Below, piece by piece: positions 1 through 6,473 of a stretch of DNA of 6,473 nt (position 1 is the first letter of the stretch; the number at the start of each line of letters is the position of its first letter). The stretch spans positions 1-6,473 of the forward strand of contig JAGTSD010000103.1 of NCBI GenBank assembly GCA_018262135.1, in the 5' to 3' direction. The notes under the pieces were generated by a model that did no database searches, was not told the DNA's origin, and worked only from the letters and a program-made list of their open reading frames with translations. The stretch is from Pseudomonadota bacterium. GTDB taxonomy: Bacteria > Pseudomonadota > Gammaproteobacteria > Competibacterales > Competibacteraceae. Both the position numbers and the translations under genes were made by a program.

Positions 1-52
1 CTATAGAACATCTTGCCTACATTCGCCGCAAAAAACCACAGGGGCGCGCTCG

Positions 53-77
53 TTGATCCGAACGCGACCACTATACT
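53..77 (+). promoter_or_regulatory. Weak sigma-70-like promoter candidate for the lipoprotein gene
   Basis: TATACT at 72-77 matches the -10 consensus at five of six positions. It would start a transcript near base 84, about 33 bases before the ATG at 117. The only -35-like hexamer nearby is TTGATC at 53-58, but the 13-base spacer is too short for a standard promoter and there is no extended -10 TG. The rest of 1-116 holds no recognisable gene. This is a position guess only. Confidence 0.2.
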
Positions 78-116
78 TGAACTGTTGTCCAGCTAATCCA
101 CAAGGGAGTTTTCGCC

Positions 117-656
117 ATGCCCGCCATCCAGCCTTGCTCCCGTCGGCTGTTCGTCGCATTCTGGCTGCTCGCCGGCTTGGTGTGGCTGAGCGGCTGCGCG
201 ACGCCCCCAGCATCCTCGCGCGACCCGCACGCCACCACCCGCCAACGCATTCTCGGCGTCGCCGAGCAGATGGTCGGAACCCCCTATGTCCTGGGTGGCG
301 AATCGCCGAGCGGGGTGGATTGCAGCGGCCTGGTGCAGTACGCCTACCAGCAGGCGGGCATCCGGGTGCCGCGCACCACCGCAGCACAATTCCAGGCCGG
401 GCGATCCCAGCGCCAGGTGTTACCCGGTGATTTGCTGTTTTTCCGCACCGATGGCAGCGGCCGGGTGTCCCATGTCGGGATTTACGCCGGCCGAGGGCAG
501 ATGATCCATGCATCCTCGGGCAGCGGGCGAGTGCGCAAGGTCAGCCTGCGCCAGCCGTACTGGCGGCAGCGCATGGCCGGCGGCGCGACTTTCCTGGGCG
601 TGGGAACGCAGCCGGTCACCCGGCGCTGGCCCATGGATAACGGTCCGAACAGCTAA
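117..656 (+). CDS. NlpC/P60 family lipoprotein, putative peptidoglycan endopeptidase
   Basis: Predicted 179-residue cell-wall hydrolase. NlpC/P60 lipoproteins of this type (MepS/Spr, NlpC, YafL) typically cleave the D-Glu to diaminopimelate bond in stem peptides from the periplasmic face of the outer membrane. The N-terminus is a lipoprotein signal: arginines at 9-10, a hydrophobic stretch at about 11-24, and lipobox LSGC with the lipidated Cys at 27. Ala28 after it is not an inner-membrane retention signal, so outer-membrane sorting is likely. The NlpC/P60 domain spans about 42-160. Its catalytic triad candidates are Cys69 (in DCSGLVQ), His119 (in SHVGIY) and His131 (in MIHAS), so the enzyme looks intact. 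The ATG at 117 is supported by GGGAG at 104-108, eight bases upstream. The TAA at 654-656 overlaps the stop of the convergent amidotransferase gene. The exact orthologue within the family is unclear. Confidence 0.93.
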   Translation: MPAIQPCSRRLFVAFWLLAGLVWLSGCATPPASSRDPHATTRQRILGVAEQMVGTPYVLGGESPSGVDCSGLVQYAYQQAGIRVPRTTAAQFQAGRSQRQVLPGDLLFFRTDGSGRVSHVGIYAGRGQMIHASSGSGRVRKVSLRQPYWRQRMAGGATFLGVGTQPVTRRWPMDNGPNS

Positions 657-1465
657 ACCCTTTCGGCGGATGTGTTCATCCGATCGCTCGCGCCGAACGC
701 CGCAAGCTGTTCGCCAGCGTCGAAGACCGCCAGGGCGCCGGGTTCCATCACCGTCCATGATTCGTTATCGGTCAGCGGTCGGGTCGCCACCACGGTCACG
801 ATGTCGGCGGGGGTAGTTTCCCGCTGAAAGTCCACCGTCATGTCAGCGTCCATCAGCCGCGCCTCGCCAAACGGCGCCCGCCGGGTCAGCCACGACAGTT
901 GGGTGCCGCAATGGGCGTAGAGATGCCGGGAATCGCTGAGCAGGAAATTGAAGACGCCGCGTGGATTCAGCTCCCGGGCCAGGGTGTGAAGATGCCGCCA
1001 CAGGGCTTCGGGCCGGCGTGGCGGTTCGGGGAAGCGGGCGCGGACGCGATCCAGCAACCAGCAAAAAGCGTGCTCGCTGTCGGTGCTGCCGATGGGCCGA
1101 TAGAAAGCGAGCGGTAGTCGTTTCACCCCACGCAATTGGCCGTTATGGGCGAACACCCAATGCCGCCCCCACAACTCGCGGGTGAAGGGATGGGTATTCT
1201 CCAGGCAGACCCGGCCTCGATTGGCGCGGCGGATGTGGCTGATCACGATCAGGCTTTTGATGGGATAACGCTGCACCAGCCGGGCGATTTCCGATTCAGC
1301 GCTGGGATTGGGATCGTGAAAGGTCCGGCAACCACGCCCTTCGTAAAAGGCGATGCCCCAGCCGTCGCGGTGCGGGCCGGTTTTGCCGCCGCGCTGCATC
1401 AGCCCGGTGAAGCTGAAGCAGATGTCAGTCGGTATATTGGCGCTCATCCCGAGCAGTTCGCACAT
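653..1465 (-). CDS. yafJ: YafJ-like class II glutamine amidotransferase
   Basis: Predicted 270-residue N-terminal-nucleophile (Ntn) glutamine amidotransferase of the YafJ/DUG3-like family, which hydrolyses a glutamine-type amide and releases ammonia. No synthase domain is fused to it and its acceptor is unknown. Two ATGs stand in tandem. I chose the second (1465) because the family needs Cys2 exposed after Met removal ([14 protein letters not shown]), and AGGG at 1473-1476 is 7 bases from it but only 4 from the first. Conserved parts include [10 protein letters not shown] (32-41), SHIRRA (76-81), NTHPF (90-94), HNG (107-109, the Asn-Gly that forms the oxyanion hole in class II enzymes), and [12 protein letters not shown] (127-138) with Asp129 as the likely glutamine contact. 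Length is close to the roughly 255 residues of E. coli YafJ. The gene starts 13 bases after the GloC-like gene stops, so co-transcription is likely. Confidence 0.93.
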   Translation of the reverse strand: MCELLGMSANIPTDICFSFTGLMQRGGKTGPHRDGWGIAFYEGRGCRTFHDPNPSAESEIARLVQRYPIKSLIVISHIRRANRGRVCLENTHPFTRELWGRHWVFAHNGQLRGVKRLPLAFYRPIGSTDSEHAFCWLLDRVRARFPEPPRRPEALWRHLHTLARELNPRGVFNFLLSDSRHLYAHCGTQLSWLTRRAPFGEARLMDADMTVDFQRETTPADIVTVVATRPLTDNESWTVMEPGALAVFDAGEQLAAFGASDRMNTSAERV

Positions 1466-1478
1466 CATCGAACCCTGG

Positions 1479-2177
1479 TTAGCCCCAGCGCGGTCCCAGC
1501 CCCGACGACCCAGCCGGTGTAGCGATACCCCGCGCCCGGCGGACGTGATCCAGAAACGGATTGGTTTGCAGTTCCTGCTCCAGTGTAGTCACCGGACCGT
1601 GGCCGCTGCACACCAGCAAATGGCCGGGCAACTCCAGCAGGCGGCTGAGGCTGGCCTGCATCAATTCCGGGTCGCTCATGGGAAAGTCGGTGCGGCCGAT
1701 GCTGCCGGCGAACAGAGTGTCGCCGACGAAGATGTAGGTATCATCGTAATAGCAGCCCTGACCCGGCGAGTGGCCCGGCGTGGACAGAAACCTGAAGCGC
1801 AGTTCGCCGACCTCAATGGTATCGCCATCGTGTACTTCTTGATCAATCCGCCCGCCCGGCCGGTCGAAATCGGCCATGCCGAACAGCAGCGAGCCTTGCT
1901 GCGGCAGCGCGTCGAACATCGGCCGCTCCAGCGCCGGCAGATAGGTCAGCGCCTCGGGGAATTCCCGCTGCACGTCCGCCAGTCCACCGGCGTGATCGAA
2001 ATGGGCATGGGTCAGCAGAATCGCCCGCACGTCCGGGCGCGGTTTCAGGTTCGCCAATGCGTTGGCCAGTTGTGGACCATCGCCGGTGTCCACCACGGCG
2101 CACTGGCCAGTGGCGGGATCTTCGAGCAAATAGGCGTTGACCTGGAACGCGCCCAGGGTCAGACAGCGGACATTCAT
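1479..2177 (-). CDS. gloC: Metallo-beta-lactamase-fold hydrolase, GloC/YcbL-like glyoxalase II
   Basis: Predicted 232-residue cytoplasmic metallohydrolase. The closest family is YcbL (GloC), a type II glyoxalase that hydrolyses S-lactoylglutathione to lactate and glutathione. Zinc ligands are visible: HAHFDH at 57-62, His136 in TPGHSPG, Asp153 in VGDTLF, and His193 in SGHGPVTT. The family signatures GSIGRTDFP (158-166) and TLEQE followed by NPFL near the C-terminus are present, which fit YcbL better than classical GloB. The frame stays open upstream to 2435, but the family begins at MNVRCLTLG, so I start at 2177. That ATG overlaps the TGA of the YcgN-like gene (ATGA, 2174-2177), a layout that favours translational coupling. 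The C-terminal tail after about residue 215 is Gly/Arg-rich and slightly longer than in E. coli YcbL (215 residues). The substrate is inferred from family only. Confidence 0.9.
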   Translation of the reverse strand: MNVRCLTLGAFQVNAYLLEDPATGQCAVVDTGDGPQLANALANLKPRPDVRAILLTHAHFDHAGGLADVQREFPEALTYLPALERPMFDALPQQGSLLFGMADFDRPGGRIDQEVHDGDTIEVGELRFRFLSTPGHSPGQGCYYDDTYIFVGDTLFAGSIGRTDFPMSDPELMQASLSRLLELPGHLLVCSGHGPVTTLEQELQTNPFLDHVRRARGIATPAGSSGLGPRWG

Positions 2178-2614
2178 GACAGACTCTCGATGATATGGTT
2201 TTCCAGCCGGTGGACCCGTCGTTCCGACGCCGCCCAGCCGCAGACGCTCGCACCGGCTCGCCGGGTGGAGTTCGGATCGCCGGTGCGCAGGGGATGCCAG
2301 TCCGGTAGCGGCTGGCCCTCCGCCCGCAACCGGTAAGCGCAGGTGCGCGGCAACCAGCGGACCCGCCGCACCTCGGAGGGGGTCAGCGACACGCAGTCCG
2401 GAACCCAGCGGAAACGGTCGGCGTAGTGCCTGCAACGGCCCGTGGCGAGATCCAATAATCGGCAGGCGACGTTGGTGTGGAACAACTCACCCGTATCCTC
2501 GTCCTCCAGCTTGTGCAGGCAGCACTTGCCACAGCCGTCACACAGCGCTTCCCACTCGGCCTGGGTGAGTTGGGCGAGGGTTTTGGTTTCCCAAAACCAG
2601 GTTTCGGCGTTCAT
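2174..2614 (-). CDS. ycgN: YcgN-like cysteine-cluster protein (UPF0260)
   Basis: Predicted 146-residue protein of the YcgN/UPF0260 family, whose biochemical role is not established. The cysteine pattern suggests metal binding (zinc or iron-sulfur). The cluster CDGCGKCC places Cys at 25, 28, 31 and 32, and further cysteines lie at 51, 61, 74, 92 and 125. The family stretch [22 protein letters not shown] (34-55) and the later PDCVSLTP are clear. E. coli YcgN is 153 residues, so length is normal. The frame is open up to 2749, but the extra 45 residues overlap the CBS gene and do not resemble the family. I start at Met 2614 ([13 protein letters not shown]). No good Shine-Dalgarno precedes it. The gene sits 58 bases after the CBS stop with no clear terminator between (only a 5-bp hairpin, GCATC/GATGC, at 2655-2667). 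Its TGA overlaps the GloC-like start by four bases. Confidence 0.9.
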   Translation of the reverse strand: MNAETWFWETKTLAQLTQAEWEALCDGCGKCCLHKLEDEDTGELFHTNVACRLLDLATGRCRHYADRFRWVPDCVSLTPSEVRRVRWLPRTCAYRLRAEGQPLPDWHPLRTGDPNSTRRAGASVCGWAASERRVHRLENHIIESLS

Positions 2615-2672
2615 GCGAGAAGACGGGAAGGGGTAAACAGGGACGCCGCCAAGGGCATCCCCGATGCTGGGC

Positions 2673-3107
2673 TCAGGTGGTGATGTACTCCCGCAGGGCC
2701 TGGGCTTCCTGAGCAGTTTCCTCCAGCTTGGCCTTGACCAGGTCACCAATGGAAACCACGCCGATCATCTTGCCATCCTCGTCCACCACCGGCATGTGGC
2801 GGAAGCGCTTTACGGTCATGATGACGAGGATTTCGCTGACCTTGTCGCCCGGCTTGCCGGTGGTCATGGCGCAGGTCATGCAGGGGCGAATAGACATCTT
2901 GACAAAATCGGTCCGCCCCTCGGCACACAGGTTCAGCACGTCGCGTTCGGTGAAGATGCCCGCTGGCGAACCGTCCGCGTTCGGGATCATCACGGAACCC
3001 ACCTTGTGACCGGTCATAGCGCGGATGGCGTCGGCGACAGTGGCGCTGGCCGGCACGGTGATAGGCTGGCCGCCTTTTTTCTGCAGGATTTCCTTCAACA
3101 GCATCAT
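2673..3107 (-). CDS. Stand-alone two-CBS-domain protein
   Basis: Predicted 144-residue soluble protein made only of a tandem CBS pair (Bateman module). Such modules bind adenine nucleotides such as AMP, ATP or SAM and act as sensors, but partner and ligand cannot be read here. CBS1 covers about 14-66 and ends in GIFTERDVL (50-58). CBS2 covers about 72-128 and contains [25 protein letters not shown], split across 101-125. The G-(I/V)-x-(S/T)-x-x-D patterns are the usual ribose/phosphate contacts. The C-terminal tail (128-144) looks helical. The first of two tandem ATGs (3107) is preferred because AGGGAG lies about 10 bases upstream (core 3118-3122). The second ATG would be 13 bases away. The linker carries a CMTC motif (Cys76, Cys79). 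The gene lies downstream of htpG in the same direction across a 152-bp spacer. Confidence 0.92.
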   Translation of the reverse strand: MMLLKEILQKKGGQPITVPASATVADAIRAMTGHKVGSVMIPNADGSPAGIFTERDVLNLCAEGRTDFVKMSIRPCMTCAMTTGKPGDKVSEILVIMTVKRFRHMPVVDEDGKMIGVVSIGDLVKAKLEETAQEAQALREYITT

Positions 3108-3130
3108 GTTCGGGCATCTCCCTGGAGTTG

Positions 3131-3160
3131 GTTACAAACAGGCGAATTAGGCAATCCGCC
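3131..3160 (-). terminator. Possible intrinsic terminator after htpG
   Basis: On the minus strand an 8-bp stem (GGCGGATT / AATTCGCC, one G-U wobble, loop GCCT) is followed by TGTTTGT. The imperfect pair is G-U in minus-strand RNA but A-C in plus-strand RNA, so the hairpin favours the htpG transcript. The U tract is interrupted and the hairpin lies about 100 bases past the htpG stop, only about 10 bases before the CBS gene's ribosome-binding site. It could instead be a 5'-leader hairpin of the CBS mRNA. A second GC-rich hairpin without a U tract (CGCC / GGCG around 3236-3246) sits directly after htpG. Confidence 0.4.
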
Positions 3161-3182
3161 AATAATTTAGCAAATTTATTGG
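3159..3182. repeat. AT-rich inverted repeat between htpG and the CBS gene
   Basis: Arms CCAATAA (3159-3165) and TTATTGG (3176-3182) are perfect inverted copies. They extend inward by TTT/AAA with a single bulged T, leaving the loop AGC. It is strikingly AT-rich in a GC-rich region. It abuts the terminator-like hairpin, sharing the two bases 3159-3160. It could be a protein-binding site or an RNA hairpin in the htpG 3' region. No function can be assigned. Confidence 0.5.
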
Positions 3183-3200
3183 TTTTAGCCAGCAACGCAA
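3173..3200 (-). promoter_or_regulatory. Weak promoter candidate for the CBS gene
   Basis: On the minus strand TTGCGT (3200-3195) and TAAATT (3178-3173) are separated by 16 bases. The -10 matches consensus at four of six positions and the -35 only in its TTG. The -10 falls inside the AT-rich inverted repeat, so any repeat-binding protein would affect it. The AT-rich setting is the main argument; the boxes are poor. Confidence 0.2.
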
Positions 3201-3259
3201 ACCAATGGGCGGCCGCGCGCTTCCCGGAGGGGCAACGCCACCGGCGCCCAAGTCATGGA

Positions 3260-5164
3260 TCAATGGCCCAGCGCCAGCAGCAAGCCATTCAATCGTTTCA
3301 CAAAACTGGCCGGGTCTTCCAGTTGCCCACCCTCGGCCAGTACCGCCTGCTCGAACAGCAGATGGGTCCAGTCGCTGAACCGGCTGGCGTCCGGCTCGTC
3401 CTTCAGGCGCGCGATCAGCGAATGGGTGGGATTCAGTTCCAGATAGGGCTTGCTCATCGGCACGCTCTGCCCAGCCTCGCGCAGCAACCGTTCCAGATGG
3501 GCGCTGAGCGCGTATTCATCCACCACCAGGCAGGCTGGCGAATCGGTCAGCCGCGAGGAAATCCGCACTTCCTGGACCTTATCGCCCAGCACCTCCTTGA
3601 CCCGCGTCAACAAATCCTTGAACTGATCCTCGGCCTGCTTTTGTTCCTGCTTTTCCTCCTCCGAGGCGATCTTGTCCAGATCCAGCGCGCCCTTGGCCAC
3701 CGACTGGAATTGCTTGCCCTCGAACTCGGTCAGGTGCGACATCAGCCACTCGTCCACCCGGTCGGTCAGCAACAGCACTTCCAGGCCCTTCTTGCGGAAG
3801 ATTTCCAGATGCGGGCTGTTTTTGGCGGCGGCAAAGCTGTCGGCGACGATGTAGTAAATCTTGTCCTGGCCTTCCTTCATCCGGGCGATATAGTCGGCCA
3901 GGGAAACGGTCTGCTCGGCGCTGTCGGCATGGGTCGAGGCGAAGCGCAGCAGCTTGGCGATCTGCTCGCGGTTACCGTAATCCTCCGCCGGACCTTCCTT
4001 CAGCGCCCGGCCGAACTCCTTCCAGAATTTGCCGTACTTTTCGGTATCGTTCGCGGCCAGCTCCTCCAGCAGACCGAGCACCTTTTTGACCGAACCGGCG
4101 CGGATGCCATCCACCACCTTGCTACTTTGCAGGATTTCGCGGGAGATATTCAGCGGCAAATCGTTGGAATCGATCACGCCGCGCACGAAGCGCAGGTAGC
4201 GCGGCATCAGGTGCTCGGCGTCGTCCATGATGAATACCCGCTGCACGTACAGCTTCACACCATGGCGCTGTTCGCGATCCCACAGGTCGAAGGGCGCGCG
4301 GGCCGGGATGAACAGCAGCGAGGTGTATTCCAGTTTGCCCTCAACCCGGTTATGGGTCCAGGCCAGCGGGTCCTCGAAATCGTGACCGACGTGCTTGTAA
4401 AACTCCTTGTATTCCTCTTCCTTGATGTCCTGCTTGGGCCGCGCCCACAGCGCCGCCGCCTGATTGATCCGCTCGTCCTCGATTTTCGGCGGCGCGTCCT
4501 TGTCCTCGCTGAACTTCTGCACCGGCATGATCACCGGCAGGGTGATGTGATCGGAATACTTGGTGATGATCGAGCGCAACTGCCACTCGTTCAGCAAGTC
4601 CACATCCTCCTCACGCAGGTGCAGGGTGACCTCGGTGCCGCGCGTGGGCTTATCCACCGTTTCCAGCGTGTACTCGCCCTCACCGCTGGATTCCCAGCGC
4701 ACGCCATGCTCCGCTCCCATGCCGGCGCGGCGGGTCAGCAGCGTCACCTTGTCGGCGACGATGAAGCTGGAATAGAAGCCAACGCCGAACTGACCGATCA
4801 GGTTCGCGTCCCTGGCCTGATCGCCGGTCAGCTTCTGCATGAACTGGCGGGTACCGGAACGGGCAATCGTGCCGATATTGTCAATGACCTCCTGCCGGTC
4901 CATGCCGATGCCGTTGTCGGCGACAGTGATAGTGCGGGCATCCTTGTCGAAGCTGACCCGGATTTTCAGATCCGGATCGTTTTCGTACAGGGCGCTGTCG
5001 GTCAGGGCTTCAAAGCGCAGCTTGTCGCAGGCGTCGGAAGCGTTGGAAATCAGTTCACGGAGGAAGACTTCCTTGTGGGAATACAGGGAATGAGCGACCA
5101 GGCGCAGCAGTTGCTGCACCTCGGTCTGAAAACCAAGGGTTTCCTTGTGCGCTTCGACAGTCAT
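3260..5164 (-). CDS. htpG: Molecular chaperone HtpG (bacterial Hsp90)
   Basis: Predicted 634-residue cytosolic Hsp90, an ATP-driven homodimeric chaperone that works with DnaK in protein remodelling and heat-stress survival. Length is close to the 624 residues of E. coli HtpG. The N-terminal GHKL ATPase domain is intact: [18 protein letters not shown] (37-54) with catalytic-type Glu37 and Mg-binding Asn41, DNGIGM (83-88), GTIARSGT (98-105), and [11 protein letters not shown] (124-134). Middle and C-terminal dimerisation domains follow without interruption, ending in the usual leucine-rich segment. The ATG at 5164 is preceded by AGGAG at 5175-5179, 10 bases upstream. A sigma-32 promoter lies 42-69 bases upstream. 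An IS110-type element begins not far beyond that promoter and reads the opposite way, so the promoter itself appears to have been spared. Confidence 0.98.
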   Translation of the reverse strand: MTVEAHKETLGFQTEVQQLLRLVAHSLYSHKEVFLRELISNASDACDKLRFEALTDSALYENDPDLKIRVSFDKDARTITVADNGIGMDRQEVIDNIGTIARSGTRQFMQKLTGDQARDANLIGQFGVGFYSSFIVADKVTLLTRRAGMGAEHGVRWESSGEGEYTLETVDKPTRGTEVTLHLREEDVDLLNEWQLRSIITKYSDHITLPVIMPVQKFSEDKDAPPKIEDERINQAAALWARPKQDIKEEEYKEFYKHVGHDFEDPLAWTHNRVEGKLEYTSLLFIPARAPFDLWDREQRHGVKLYVQRVFIMDDAEHLMPRYLRFVRGVIDSNDLPLNISREILQSSKVVDGIRAGSVKKVLGLLEELAANDTEKYGKFWKEFGRALKEGPAEDYGNREQIAKLLRFASTHADSAEQTVSLADYIARMKEGQDKIYYIVADSFAAAKNSPHLEIFRKKGLEVLLLTDRVDEWLMSHLTEFEGKQFQSVAKGALDLDKIASEEEKQEQKQAEDQFKDLLTRVKEVLGDKVQEVRISSRLTDSPACLVVDEYALSAHLERLLREAGQSVPMSKPYLELNPTHSLIARLKDEPDASRFSDWTHLLFEQAVLAEGGQLEDPASFVKRLNGLLLALGH

Positions 5165-5205
5165 GGGTGACGGGCTCCTGGATGGGGTTCACGGGTTGAA
5201 GCCCA

Positions 5206-5233
5206 ATATGCGGACACGCGGCGAGATTTCAAG
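5206..5233 (-). promoter_or_regulatory. Sigma-32 (RpoH) heat-shock promoter of htpG
   Basis: On the minus strand CTTGAAA (5233-5227) is a perfect sigma-32 -35 element. After 13 bases comes CCGCATAT (5213-5206), which agrees with the CCCCATNT -10 consensus at all but one position. A transcript would start near 5199, giving a leader of about 35 bases that contains the AGGAG ribosome-binding site. htpG is a known RpoH regulon member in gammaproteobacteria, so position and identity agree well. Confidence 0.88.
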
Positions 5234-5235
5234 GT

Positions 5236-5260
5236 GCCACCCCCTTCACCCCCATCCCCT
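5236..5260 (-). other. G-rich tract, possible G-quadruplex, next to the htpG promoter
   Basis: Read on the minus strand this stretch holds runs of 4, 5, 5 and 2 G separated by one to four bases. It ends 3 bases before the sigma-32 -35 element. The fourth run is short, so only a two-layer quadruplex, or a three-layer one with a vacancy, is possible. It may also mark the host/IS boundary: an AT-richer stretch begins at about 5260 on the plus strand. Confidence 0.4.
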
Positions 5261-5291
5261 TGTATGTTTGAAGTTTGGTAGAGTTTCGGTG

Positions 5292-6473
<1,182 letters not shown>

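Noticed and set aside
1353..2336. 327-codon plus-strand frame opposite the amidotransferase and GloC-like genes
   Set aside because: It is antisense to two clear enzyme genes, has no ribosome-binding site and shows no domain.
2178..2435. N-terminal extension of the GloC-like protein up to 2435
   Set aside because: These 86 residues lie in another frame of the YcgN-like gene, read as Arg/Gly/Ala filler, and precede the normal family start MNVRCL.
2655..2667. Small hairpin GCATC / GATGC between the CBS and YcgN-like genes
   Set aside because: It has only five base pairs with a three-base loop and no T tract, which is too weak to call a terminator.
2615..2749. 45-residue N-terminal extension of the YcgN-like protein
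   Set aside because: It overlaps the CBS gene and does not resemble the family, whose members start shortly before the W-E-x-K-x-L segment.
3128..5170. 680-codon open frame on the plus strand, antisense to the whole of htpG
   Set aside because: htpG is unmistakable on the other strand. The antisense frame stays open because GC-rich codon choice avoids the few sense codons that would create stops. Its translation is low-complexity (Leu, Gln, Gly, His) with no family resemblance.

Overview
This is a GC-rich window that reads as a proteobacterial chromosome, most likely a gammaproteobacterium. That inference rests on three things: YcgN-, YcbL/GloC- and YafJ-type proteins side by side, an htpG preceded by a textbook sigma-32 heat-shock promoter, and an outer-membrane-type NlpC/P60 lipoprotein. 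The genus cannot be fixed from the sequence.

Layout, left to right. A plus-strand gene (117-656) encodes an NlpC/P60 cell-wall endopeptidase lipoprotein. Its stop codon overlaps the stop of a minus-strand cluster running the other way. Read in its own direction, that cluster is: a stand-alone two-CBS-domain protein (3107-2673), a YcgN-like cysteine-rich protein (2614-2174), a GloC/YcbL-like metallo-beta-lactamase-fold hydrolase (2177-1479, ATGA overlap with ycgN), and a YafJ-like class II glutamine amidotransferase (1465-653). The last three are packed tightly enough to be one transcription unit, and the CBS gene may lead it. Upstream lies htpG (5164-3260, minus), encoding the bacterial Hsp90. 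A 152-bp spacer with two adjoining hairpins separates htpG from the CBS gene. One hairpin looks like a terminator on the minus strand.

Divergent from htpG, and starting just upstream of its heat-shock promoter, is an IS110-family insertion sequence on the plus strand. Its DEDD/serine recombinase ORF starts at 5443 and runs off the window end, lacking only the extreme C-terminus. It carries an unusual N-terminal extension of about 50 residues.

The most interesting part is the roughly 150-bp leader between the htpG promoter and the recombinase. It folds by eye into two consecutive lobes (5293-5355 and 5356-5405). Each lobe has a basal stem, an asymmetric internal loop and a small apical hairpin. 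Each also carries the same two short motifs in the same order, CGATA and then GGAAGCC. This is the architecture expected of an IS110 bridge RNA, with one target-binding and one donor-binding loop. The guide-to-DNA matches cannot be confirmed because the right end of the element is outside the window. The remaining genes are ordinary housekeeping genes.
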